A stretch of 11,699 nucleotides of DNA from an uncultured Lachnospiraceae bacterium (GTDB lineage Bacteria; Bacillota; Clostridia; Lachnospirales; Lachnospiraceae). The first letter of the stretch is position 1. Each line of letters starts with the position of its first letter. Below the pieces are notes generated by a model. That model saw only the letters and a program-made list of their open reading frames with translations, made no database searches and had not been told where the DNA came from. Both the position numbers and the translations under genes were made by a program. Below, in pieces: positions 1-6,863 of this stretch. The stretch is from contig CAKRMH010000034.1 of assembly GCA_934364805.1 (NCBI GenBank), forward strand, positions 1 through 11,699, given 5' to 3'.

Positions 1-221
1 CAAAGACACGAAAAATCATAGAGGGTAAAATCTTTAATGATATTTTAGATGTGTGGTTGTTTGAGTATGATGGAGAGGTTGATCTGGGCAATGCCACAAC
101 GGATGAAGTGGCGCAGGTTGCGTGGATGGACAGAAGTCAGATAAAAGAATTATTTGATGCAAATATGTTTGTGGATACATTGAAGTATTTTTTTACGGAA
201 GTTAATGAAGAAGCGCTTTAG
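1..221 (+). CDS. Nudix hydrolase, C-terminal fragment
   Basis: An open frame runs from the window edge (first whole codon at 3) to TAG at 219-221, giving the last 72 residues of a protein whose start lies outside. The segment contains NDILDVWLFEYDGE followed by a TTDEVAQVAWMDRSQIKELF stretch. This is the usual end of clostridial Nudix hydrolases: a beta strand, then a 'DEV..v.W.....I..L' helix-leading motif after the catalytic Nudix box. The Nudix box itself (GX5EX7REUXEEXGU) is not in the window, so substrate class (nucleoside diphosphate derivative, ADP-ribose or other) cannot be judged. No terminator follows the stop. The next gene has its own promoter. Confidence 0.6.
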   Translation, partial: KTRKIIEGKIFNDILDVWLFEYDGEVDLGNATTDEVAQVAWMDRSQIKELFDANMFVDTLKYFFTEVNEEAL

Positions 222-294
222 TTGCAAAATCTTGGGAAGTTCACAAACAATGGCTTTTCATACCGTTTTTAATTTGATACAATCCCGGAATTGG

Positions 295-323
295 TTGTTG
301 TTCCTGTTAAAATGATTTATAAT
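295..323 (+). promoter_or_regulatory. Promoter of the lepB unit
   Basis: A perfect TATAAT at 318-323 is preceded by TTGTTG at 295-300 with a 17-bp spacer. Transcription would begin near 330, about 36 nt before the lepB start. The perfect -10 and ideal spacing suggest a vegetative sigma-A promoter. The -35 matches only its first three bases. Confidence 0.6.
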
Positions 324-365
324 ATAGTGATAATTCGGAATAAAGAAAGAGAAGAAGAATATATT

Positions 366-1049
366 ATGAAAAATGATAGCCGACAGCATAATATAGAGAT
401 TGAATTGGAGATTGAGGATCTGAACAAGGATATTGAGCTGGACGAAATCGACATGGGAGCGGATGACCAACCAGATAAAGCAGGAAAACAGGGCAAAAAG
501 AAAGCAAAAAACCAAAAGAGTTCTGTGGCATCGGAAGTATTCAGCTGGATACTGACCATGGCAGCAGCAGTGGCACTTGCACTTGTTTTAAAGAGTTTTG
601 TCATCATTAACGCAGAAGTCCCGACTGGGTCGATGGAGAATACGATCATGCCAGGTGATGACCTGCTTGGATTCCGGCTTGCATACCTGAATTCAGAGCC
701 CGAGCGGGGGGATATCATCATATTTAAGTTCCCGGATGATGAGACGCAGAAATATGTAAAACGTGTGATCGGACTTCCGGGCGATACGGTGACAATCGAT
801 GATGGGAAAGTCTATATCAATAATTCCACAGAACCACTGGAAGAAGATTATCTAAAAGAGGACTGGGTAAAAGCCGCCGGACCTTATGTATATCAGGTTC
901 CGGAGGACAGCTATTTTGTTATGGGGGATAACCGGAATGATTCTTATGATTCACGATACTGGATCAATACCTTTGTGACAAAAGATAAGATTATTGGTAA
1001 GGCACTTTTTATTTATTATCCATGGAAACACATGGGGAAGCTTGAATAG
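366..1049 (+). CDS. lepB: Signal peptidase I
   Basis: This type I signal peptidase (family S26) cleaves signal peptides from exported proteins at the outer face of the membrane. The ATG at 366 gives 227 residues. A TTG further upstream in frame (291) is unlikely as a start because it precedes and overlaps the promoter. Residues 1-56 are cytoplasmic and strongly charged (an acidic I/E/L/D-rich stretch, then a Lys-rich stretch around 41-51). Residues about 57-80 form the single membrane anchor. Box B, PTGSMENTI, carries the nucleophile Ser89. Box D, KRVIGLPGD, carries the general base Lys132. Box E, GDNRNDSYDSR, is at 187-197. All catalytic motifs are intact. The acidic N-terminal extension makes it longer than Bacillus SipS-type enzymes. 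The stop overlaps the ribosome binding site of the next gene. Confidence 0.93.
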   Translation: MKNDSRQHNIEIELEIEDLNKDIELDEIDMGADDQPDKAGKQGKKKAKNQKSSVASEVFSWILTMAAAVALALVLKSFVIINAEVPTGSMENTIMPGDDLLGFRLAYLNSEPERGDIIIFKFPDDETQKYVKRVIGLPGDTVTIDDGKVYINNSTEPLEEDYLKEDWVKAAGPYVYQVPEDSYFVMGDNRNDSYDSRYWINTFVTKDKIIGKALFIYYPWKHMGKLE

Positions 1050-1061
1050 GGGGAATTATGT

Positions 1062-2246
1062 ATGGTAGGGGTGCTCGCAAGGATATTCATTCCGCAGGAT
1101 ATGCCGGTGGATCGAAAGAGAGGTGCATATGGCATGCTCTGCGGAATTGTGGGAATTATATTGAACATAGTGCTTTTTACAGGAAAGTTTATCGCAGGTC
1201 TGCTCAGTAATTCTATTGCAATCACAGCGGACGCATTTAACAACCTTTCGGATGCGGGATCTTCGATCGTGACGCTCGCCGGTTTTAAAATTGCCGGACA
1301 GAAGCCGGATTCAGAGCATCCATTCGGCCATGGAAGAATGGAATATGTCTCCGGGCTTATGGTAGCTGCGATCATTCTGATCATGGCATTTGAACTGGTG
1401 AAGGATTCCATCAATAAATTGATCCATCCGGAAGACACGGAATTTTCGGCGCTGGTGGTGGCAATTTTAGCCGTATCCATCCTTGTAAAATGCTATATGG
1501 CTTTTTATAATACACGCATTGGAAAACAGATCGGATCGGCTGCGATCCATGCAACTGCGACAGACAGTCTGAATGATTGTGTTGCAACAACAGTCGTTTT
1601 GATCACTACGATCATCGAGCATTATTCCGGAATTCATCTGGATGGGATCAGTGGTATTTTGGTAGGACTGTTCATTTTCTATGGTGGGATATCGGCAGCG
1701 AAGGATACCTTAGATCCGCTTTTAGGTCAGCCGCCGGAAAAGGAATTTGTGGATAAGATCGAGCAGATCGTCACAACCTATGATGAGAACATTGTTGGTT
1801 TTCATGATCTTATCGTGCATGATTATGGCCCTGGAAGACGTATGGTGACACTGCATGCGGAAGTCCCGGCAGATGGCGATATCCTGAAAATGCATGATAT
1901 CATCGACAATATTGAGATGAAACTCTCGAAGGAACTGGGATGTACTGCAACGATCCATATGGACCCAGTTATTACATCCGATGAACATATTCAGGAGATG
2001 AAAAATAAAGTCATCGATATCGTCACAAGGATCGATCCGGTGATCACACTGCATGATTTCCGTGTTGTAAGCGGAAACACACACACCAATGTGATCTTTG
2101 ATATTGTGGTTCCATTCCGGTTTCGTATGTCAGATGAGGAACTCACATGTACGATCAAGGAACAGGTGAAAAAATGCCTGGGAGAGGAATATTTTGCAGT
2201 GATCCAGGTAGATAAGGATTATAACAATTTAAGCGAAAAAAGATAG
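1062..2246 (+). CDS. CDF-family divalent metal exporter (possibly Mn2+)
   Basis: A 394-residue cation diffusion facilitator, a proton-coupled exporter of divalent metal ions at the cytoplasmic membrane. Six hydrophobic helices lie within residues 20-215. The transport site is read as Asn60-x3-Asp64 in helix 2 and Asp168-x3-Asp172 in helix 5, an N-D-D-D set. Zn-type CDFs usually carry H/D-D-H-D, and N-D-D-D is associated with Mn2+ CDFs such as MntE, so manganese is inferred. HPFGHGR at 86-92 is the conserved loop after helix 2. The cytoplasmic part is double the usual length: one ZT-dimer-like domain at about 228-303 (ending HMDP) and a second similar one at about 312-386. AGGGGGA at 1048-1054 precedes the ATG by 7 nt, and the gene follows lepB by 12 nt, so the two are probably co-transcribed. 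Confidence 0.9.
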   Translation: MVGVLARIFIPQDMPVDRKRGAYGMLCGIVGIILNIVLFTGKFIAGLLSNSIAITADAFNNLSDAGSSIVTLAGFKIAGQKPDSEHPFGHGRMEYVSGLMVAAIILIMAFELVKDSINKLIHPEDTEFSALVVAILAVSILVKCYMAFYNTRIGKQIGSAAIHATATDSLNDCVATTVVLITTIIEHYSGIHLDGISGILVGLFIFYGGISAAKDTLDPLLGQPPEKEFVDKIEQIVTTYDENIVGFHDLIVHDYGPGRRMVTLHAEVPADGDILKMHDIIDNIEMKLSKELGCTATIHMDPVITSDEHIQEMKNKVIDIVTRIDPVITLHDFRVVSGNTHTNVIFDIVVPFRFRMSDEELTCTIKEQVKKCLGEEYFAVIQVDKDYNNLSEKR

Positions 2247-2348
2247 AAACGGAGTGTCAGTGGATGATATCTCTATTTTTATAGAAAACAGGTGATGCTT
2301 CTGTTTGGGAAGCGTTGCGTAGAATGTTTACACAGGAGGATATAAATT

Positions 2349-3191
2349 ATGGCAGAAAAATCAGGCTGCAGTAGTGCATCCAGTTGTTCCAAAGAGAGCT
2401 GCGAAGGATGCCCAAGCCATCAGAATCCGCAGAGCCTTCAGGCTGAAATGAATGCGGCTTCTAATGTAAAGCATGTGATCGGTATTGTCAGTGGTAAAGG
2501 CGGTGTAGGTAAATCATTTGTAACTGCGTCTCTTGCAGTTCAGATGGCAAAAGCCGGATATAGCGTAGGAATTCTGGATGCTGATATTACCGGACCATCC
2601 ATTCCAAAAATGTTTGGAGTGCATGGAAAAGTAATCGGGGACGAAAATGGAATGTACCCGGCAGAGACCAAAGAAGGAATTAAGATCATGTCTGTCAACC
2701 TTCTTATGGATGATGAAGAAGCACCGGTCGTATGGCGCGGACCGGTCATTGCAGGCGCTGTAAAACAGTTCTGGAGTGAGACTGTATGGGGCGATGTGGA
2801 TTATCTTTTTGTAGATATGCCGCCGGGAACAGGAGATGTTCCACTTACCGTATTCCAGTCACTTCCGGTAAACGGAATCGTGGTTGTCACATCTCCGCAG
2901 GAACTGGTTCAGATGATCGTAAAGAAAGCCTTTAACATGGCAAATATGATGCATATTTCGGTTCTGGGACTCGTTGAGAATTTCAGTTATCTCAAATGCC
3001 CGGATTGTGGCAGGGAGATCTCCCTTTTCGGAAAGAGCCATATTGATGAGGCAGCAAAAGAGATGGGAACAAAGGTACTCGGCAAACTTCCGCTTGATCC
3101 GTCTTATGCAGAGACTGCGGATGAAGGAAAGTTCTATGAGATCGAGAATCCATATCTGGATGCTGCAGTTGAGGTATTAAAAAATATATAA
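2349..3191 (+). CDS. mrp: Mrp/Nbp35-type Fe-S cluster carrier ATPase
   Basis: A 280-residue P-loop ATPase of the Mrp/ApbC/Nbp35 group, dimeric cytoplasmic proteins that hold and pass on [4Fe-4S] clusters. The deviant Walker A GKGGVGKS is at 49-56, with the LDADITGPSIPKMFG stretch at 76-90 and a PPGTGD motif in the middle. A C-terminal CPDC (Cys217, Cys220) is the bridging cluster site. The N-terminus carries four more cysteines (7, 13, 18, 21) before the ATPase domain, recalling Nbp35 rather than Bacillus-type Mrp, which starts with a MIP18-like domain. AGGAGGA at 2334-2340 sits 8 nt before the ATG. The gene follows the CDF gene by 102 nt without a clear promoter or terminator, so co-transcription from the lepB promoter is possible but not shown. 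Confidence 0.92.
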   Translation: MAEKSGCSSASSCSKESCEGCPSHQNPQSLQAEMNAASNVKHVIGIVSGKGGVGKSFVTASLAVQMAKAGYSVGILDADITGPSIPKMFGVHGKVIGDENGMYPAETKEGIKIMSVNLLMDDEEAPVVWRGPVIAGAVKQFWSETVWGDVDYLFVDMPPGTGDVPLTVFQSLPVNGIVVVTSPQELVQMIVKKAFNMANMMHISVLGLVENFSYLKCPDCGREISLFGKSHIDEAAKEMGTKVLGKLPLDPSYAETADEGKFYEIENPYLDAAVEVLKNI

Positions 3192-3223
3192 TCTTATTTT
3201 GTTACCTTTTACCTGTTGAAATT

Positions 3224-3265
3224 AACCTCTTAGCGTAAACGTGTTTACACTAAGAGGTTCTTTTT
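3224..3265 (+). terminator. Rho-independent terminator after mrp
   Basis: AACCTCTTAG (3224-3233) pairs with CTAAGAGGTT (3250-3259). After one C/A mismatch, GTAAA pairs with TTTAC around a CGTG loop. CTTTTT follows at 3260-3265. It lacks a T-run in the reverse direction. Its 3' arm contains the -35 element of the next promoter. Confidence 0.9.
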
Positions 3266-3272
3266 GTATGAT
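3244..3272 (+). promoter_or_regulatory. Promoter of the LytTR/LiaF-like operon, nested in the terminator
   Basis: TTTACA (3244-3249, 5 of 6 to consensus), a 17-bp spacer and TATGAT (3267-3272, 5 of 6) make a strong sigma-A promoter. The -35 lies in the 3' arm of the mrp terminator and the terminator's T-run forms part of the spacer. Transcription would start near 3279, leaving a leader of about 18 nt. Confidence 0.72.
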
Positions 3273-3296
3273 GGAACATGAACAGAGGAGCTGAAT

Positions 3297-3758
3297 ATGA
3301 AGATTAAGATCGAGATTGATGAGAACTTAACAGAAGACGAGATTGTGGTCCGCTGCAGGAGCTTAAATGAAGATATTTTTTCGATTCAGAAGAAGATCAC
3401 AGATGCAGTTGGGAGCAGGCAGCAGATGGCAGTGACAAAAGGAGAAACAGAGTTTTACCTCACATTGGAAGACATTCTCTTTTTTGAGACAGTCGGGAAT
3501 GCGGTTGCAGTTCACACCGCAGACCAGATCTATCAGACAAAGCTGCGGCTTTATGAGCTGGAAGAGATTTTGCCCGGATCTTTTATGAGAGTTTCCAAAT
3601 CGACCATCATGAACATCGGCAGGATTCAGTCTGTTCATAAAAATATCACGGGGGCCAGCGAAGTGGAATTTGTTGGAAGTCCGAAAAAAGTCTTTGTATC
3701 GCGAAGTTATTTCAAACTATTCATGAGCAAATTAGAAGAAAAGAGGTTATCAAAATGA
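3297..3758 (+). CDS. LytTR-domain transcriptional regulator
   Basis: A 153-residue protein with a LytTR DNA-binding domain (about residues 48-147: LTLEDILFFET near 55-65, the FMRVSKSTIMNI segment at 97-107, and FVSRSYFKLF near its end). The first 45 residues form a short N-terminal region with no receiver domain, so this is not an ordinary two-component response regulator. LytTR proteins bind direct repeats, typically two sites on one DNA face. AGAGGAG at 3284-3290 sits 6 nt upstream of the ATG. Its stop overlaps the next gene's start (ATGA, 3755-3758), which implies translational coupling to a membrane protein. This matches the logic of LytTR regulatory systems such as HdrRM and BrsRM of streptococci, where the membrane partner restrains the regulator. 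The target genes are not visible; autoregulation is likely but unproven. Confidence 0.88.
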   Translation: MKIKIEIDENLTEDEIVVRCRSLNEDIFSIQKKITDAVGSRQQMAVTKGETEFYLTLEDILFFETVGNAVAVHTADQIYQTKLRLYELEEILPGSFMRVSKSTIMNIGRIQSVHKNITGASEVEFVGSPKKVFVSRSYFKLFMSKLEEKRLSK

Positions 3759-4450
3759 GTAAGAAAAATGTAGGATGGGGCTTAGTCCTCATAGTACTGG
3801 CTGTCTATCTGATCGTCAGCAGAATGGGACTTCTCCCGGCGCTTCCTTTTTTTAAGGTAATATTTACCGTATTTTTTGGATATGGAGTGATCCATGGAAT
3901 ATTAAGAAGGAGCTTTTTTGAATCAATTATGTCACTGGCAGTACTGGGATGTATGTATGATGATCTGCTCCACATTGAAGCAATCACACCATGGATTCTG
4001 CTTTTGGCGGCATTCTTAATCAGTTGTGGGCTGGATATGATCTTCCGTAACTGGAAAAAAAGCATATATGCAGATGGAAAATTCAGGTCATGCAGAACAG
4101 ACAATTATGCAGATAGTTCTTTTGTCAGATGTGAGAATTCTTTTGGCTTGACAAATAAATATGTCAATACCGATCATCTGACAGGTGCTTCAATTGAAAA
4201 CAACTTTGGATCTATGAATGTGTATTTTGACAATGCTGTTATTGCAAATGGTGAAGCTGAAATCTCAGCAGAGAATAATTTTGGAGAGATGAATCTTTAT
4301 ATTCCAAAAACATGGAGAGTGGATTGCAGACAGGACGCAGCATTTGGGGATGTCCATTTCTATGGACAGGGGAATACAGATATGGACGCTCCTCTGCTAC
4401 GGATTAAAGCCGAAACGAACTTCGGAGCAATAAATGTATACTTCAACTAA
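3755..4450 (+). CDS. LiaF-like membrane protein, partner of the LytTR regulator
   Basis: A 231-residue protein with about four membrane helices (roughly 6-22, 33-50, 57-70 and 76-97) and a soluble C-terminal region starting at RNWKKS. The N-terminal part resembles the LiaI/LiaF-like transmembrane domain. The C-terminal part contains five repeats of an F-G-x-[MI]-N-[VL]-Y type strand (Phe at 130, 151, 176, 197 and 223), the beta-strand repeat pattern seen in LiaF-family envelope-stress sensors. An even helix number and Lys/Arg after helix 4 place the C-terminal domain in the cytoplasm, where it could touch the LytTR protein (inference). AGAGGT at 3742-3747 lies 7 nt before the start, and the start overlaps the upstream stop. 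The role is probably sensing envelope stress or restraining the regulator; the signal is unknown. Confidence 0.72.
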   Translation: MSKKNVGWGLVLIVLAVYLIVSRMGLLPALPFFKVIFTVFFGYGVIHGILRRSFFESIMSLAVLGCMYDDLLHIEAITPWILLLAAFLISCGLDMIFRNWKKSIYADGKFRSCRTDNYADSSFVRCENSFGLTNKYVNTDHLTGASIENNFGSMNVYFDNAVIANGEAEISAENNFGEMNLYIPKTWRVDCRQDAAFGDVHFYGQGNTDMDAPLLRIKAETNFGAINVYFN

Positions 4451-4451
4451 T

Positions 4452-4495
4452 AAAAAGCCTCTATGACACTTTTAAACGTGTTATAGAGGCTTTTT
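4452..4495 (+). terminator. Bidirectional terminator after the LiaF-like gene
   Basis: AAAAAGCCTCTAT (4452-4464) pairs perfectly with ATAGAGGCTTTTT (4483-4495). The stem continues through a G-T wobble and ACAC/GTGT to an 8-nt loop, about 18 bp in all. A and T runs flank both sides, so it can stop transcription from either direction. It begins two bases after the LiaF-like stop codon. Confidence 0.92.
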
Positions 4496-4517
4496 AGTCT
4501 GCAATTATAAATAGAAA

Positions 4518-4557
4518 AAAAGACAGTAACACAAATCTCCTCGTGTTACTGTCTTTT
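4518..4557 (-). terminator. Terminator of the LTA-synthase-like gene
   Basis: On the minus strand AAAAGACAGTAACAC and GTGTTACTGTCTTTT form a perfect 15-bp stem with a 10-nt loop. A run of seven Ts follows the stem on that strand (plus-strand A-run 4515-4521). It starts 10 nt after the stop codon at 4568. Confidence 0.9.
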
Positions 4558-4567
4558 GGTTTAGATT

Positions 4568-6712
4568 TTACTGAGCATCAGAATCGGAATCCTGACTTTT
4601 TATATCAGAAGTCTCTGTGCTTTCTGTGCCTTCGGTGTTTTCTGTGGCCTCCACCTTCTCGTAGGTCATTTCATTGGAACTGCGGAAGATCGTATTGCTT
4701 GAACCTACCTGGTTAACGACGATCGTATCACCGTCTTTTAATCCGTTTGTATCAATCGTTAAGCAGTTGCCGGAACTATATGTTGTGCTGACTTTTTCAT
4801 CGTTCACATAGACACGGCTCCATTTGGTGAATCCGCTTCCTTCAATGATCAGTTCCGAACCATCGATGGATTCGCGCATACTGTTGATCACAATATCATC
4901 GATACCCATAACAAGATCGCTTGCAGGGTAAAGGTCTTCCCCGTGATAGCTGTATCTGGAACCATATAAAAGGTCATACTGAAGATTCTCAAATCCGTCG
5001 TAATAATCTTCGCTGTTCATCTGTGTCTGATGATAATTGAAGATGGTTCCCTCATGGATACCAAGCTGGTCAGTTACATGAGCAAGTAACTGGTAGGAAT
5101 AAAGGTCTGCATCCTGTTTCTCAAGACCGAAGTTATTCCAGGTTACATATTTGGTCTTATAAATATCACCGGATTTCATATCAGCGTTGGTCAGTCCCAT
5201 AGTAGGAAGGTGATCACCGAAGAATACGATCATGGTGTCTTCATCACGTTTGCTTACTTCATTGATGAGATTAGCCATGAAGTTATCCACTTCATGAAGC
5301 TGGTGTACATAATAATCCCATGCGTTTTCGGCACCTTCATCAGCAGCACCTGAGGTTGCATAGACTGGATTCTCGATTAGTTTTGTCGTCGGGTAATCTC
5401 CGTGGGAACTTACGGTAATGGTGTATACCATATCAGACTGATCTGGAGTAGAATCCATTGCTTTTATCGTTTCACCTACAAGGATATCATCGGTTGCCCA
5501 GTTACCGTTTGGAGTGTAGTTCTGGATATCCATCATCTCTTTACTTGTGAAAGTGTCAAAGCCCATTTTCTGGAACGCATTGGCACGGCTGTAGAAGTTG
5601 CCGCCATTGTTATGTACAACATGAGTTCCATATCCAAGCGGAGTCAGGTCGGAAGCAATGCTCTCACAGCGGTCCACCTCTTTTAAAATGGTCTTGTGCG
5701 GATATTCACCAGTACCGAAATACTGAAGGCTCATGCCGGTCAGTACTTCAAACTCAGTGTTGGAAGTTCCAGCTCCGACAACGGGAACTGTCAGATAACC
5801 GGTCGAGTAGTTCTGTTCCAGAGAATGGAAAGTCGGAATCGGATCTTCGGATACATTTAAGAAGTTGATCTCATCCGGATCACAGAAAGACTCAAGCAGT
5901 ACAACGATCAGGTTTGGCTCACGGTCTTTGTTGATGGACGTTTCTTTTTTCTCACTGTTTACAGTCTCTTCGATGGAGTCGATTTTGGCCTCGGTATAGT
6001 CCGAAGGCTTTTTCATACCACGGTCAACAACGCTTGAAGAGAAGCTGTATACAAAACCATAATTCTCATATCCCTGTGCAATGTTGGAAAAATAAGTAGC
6101 TACAACATTGGTGCTCTGTGCAACGGAAGTAACGGTAGGAACTGCTACAAATAAAACGGCTACAACAGAAGCAGGAACTACAATGCGGCGGATCTTTCCG
6201 GTGAAACGAGGTCCCTTCATAAAGAAGATAACACAGAAGCCAAGGAAGATCGCAGCGCCGATCACAACAAAGGTTGCCTGGGTTGCTGTGAAATAGTTGG
6301 TATTGGTCATAGTCAGAAGATCGGAGATACATTTCAGATCAGTGTAACCGAACGGGGTAACACGGTTTGAAAGGATACATCCGTTAATAATTCCGAGAAT
6401 CAGCCAGAAGGCAGATATAAACAGACGGAAAAATGCACGTCTCCGGAATAAATATACCAGTGTCAGCGACGCAAAAATGATAAAGGCATTATAAAAATAT
6501 GCCAGCGTATGTGCGCTTACGAATGTGCAGGCAGAAACAAAGCTTCTTCTTGAAACCCATTCGATCACAAAGATCAGCCCACAGGATAACAGTGCGTGGA
6601 ACACTAAAGAATATTTATTTAAAAATGCAATTGTCTGTAAATACTTTTCAGAATGTTGTTTCTCTTTTTTGGTGAAAAATTTCTGTTTAATCGTACTCAA
6701 ATTAATTTTCAT
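4568..6712 (-). CDS. LTA-synthase-family membrane phosphoglycerol transferase with extra C-terminal domain
   Basis: A 714-residue sulfatase-fold enzyme of the LtaS/MdoB group, which moves glycerol-phosphate from phosphatidylglycerol onto surface polymers outside the membrane. Residues about 34-197 hold several membrane helices. A linker follows, then the catalytic domain from about 265. Visible active-site residues are Glu274 (VVLLES), the nucleophile Thr316 (GAGTSNTEFE), Arg376 (NFYSR), His437 (SSHGDYP) and Asp500-His501 (FFGDHLP), matching the LtaS set. Beyond the catalytic domain, residues about 601-686 look like an IPT/TIG-type beta sandwich (LIIEGSGFTKWSRVYVN), and the last 28 residues are a Glu/Thr/Ser/Asp-rich tail. 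GGAGGT on the minus strand (6719-6724) precedes the ATG by 6 nt. The product could be lipoteichoic acid or another glycerol-phosphate decoration; the sequence does not decide. Confidence 0.88.
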   Translation of the reverse strand: MKINLSTIKQKFFTKKEKQHSEKYLQTIAFLNKYSLVFHALLSCGLIFVIEWVSRRSFVSACTFVSAHTLAYFYNAFIIFASLTLVYLFRRRAFFRLFISAFWLILGIINGCILSNRVTPFGYTDLKCISDLLTMTNTNYFTATQATFVVIGAAIFLGFCVIFFMKGPRFTGKIRRIVVPASVVAVLFVAVPTVTSVAQSTNVVATYFSNIAQGYENYGFVYSFSSSVVDRGMKKPSDYTEAKIDSIEETVNSEKKETSINKDREPNLIVVLLESFCDPDEINFLNVSEDPIPTFHSLEQNYSTGYLTVPVVGAGTSNTEFEVLTGMSLQYFGTGEYPHKTILKEVDRCESIASDLTPLGYGTHVVHNNGGNFYSRANAFQKMGFDTFTSKEMMDIQNYTPNGNWATDDILVGETIKAMDSTPDQSDMVYTITVSSHGDYPTTKLIENPVYATSGAADEGAENAWDYYVHQLHEVDNFMANLINEVSKRDEDTMIVFFGDHLPTMGLTNADMKSGDIYKTKYVTWNNFGLEKQDADLYSYQLLAHVTDQLGIHEGTIFNYHQTQMNSEDYYDGFENLQYDLLYGSRYSYHGEDLYPASDLVMGIDDIVINSMRESIDGSELIIEGSGFTKWSRVYVNDEKVSTTYSSGNCLTIDTNGLKDGDTIVVNQVGSSNTIFRSSNEMTYEKVEATENTEGTESTETSDIKSQDSDSDAQ

Positions 6713-6724
6713 TCTTTTACCTCC

Positions 6725-6836
6725 AATTTACATTCCATAGAATAATGAAAAATCGGTGTAAAAGCAAGAGCAAACTTTCCTAAAAATATCTTAAGATAGT
6801 ATGAAGAATTATCCGATATGAACAAGAATGCATAAG
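6725..6836 (-). promoter_or_regulatory. Upstream region of the LTA-synthase-like gene, with a palindrome
   Basis: This stretch between the csoR terminator and the gene must hold its promoter, but no candidate is strong. On the minus strand, TTTACA (6757-6762) with a 17-bp spacer to TATGGA (6734-6739) overlaps TTGCTT (6762-6767) with 17 bp to TATTCT (6739-6744). A perfect 12-bp palindrome TATCTTAAGATA lies at 6787-6798, and a related TATCCGATA lies about 20 bp away near 6810-6819. These may be operator sites. Confidence 0.35.
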
Positions 6837-6861
6837 AAAAACCGGCAAAATGCCGGTTTTT
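6837..6861 (-). terminator. Terminator of the but-csoR operon
   Basis: AAAAACCGGCA (6837-6847), an AAA loop and TGCCGGTTTTT (6851-6861) form a perfect 11-bp stem ending in T-runs on both strands. It lies directly after the csoR stop codon (6864-6866), which fits termination of the leftward operon. Confidence 0.92.
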
Positions 6862-6863
6862 CC

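Noticed and set aside
2295..2315. Hairpin ATGCTTC/GAAGCGT before mrp as a terminator
   Set aside because: The 7-bp stem contains a wobble and no T-run follows. It is probably chance or a weak leader structure.
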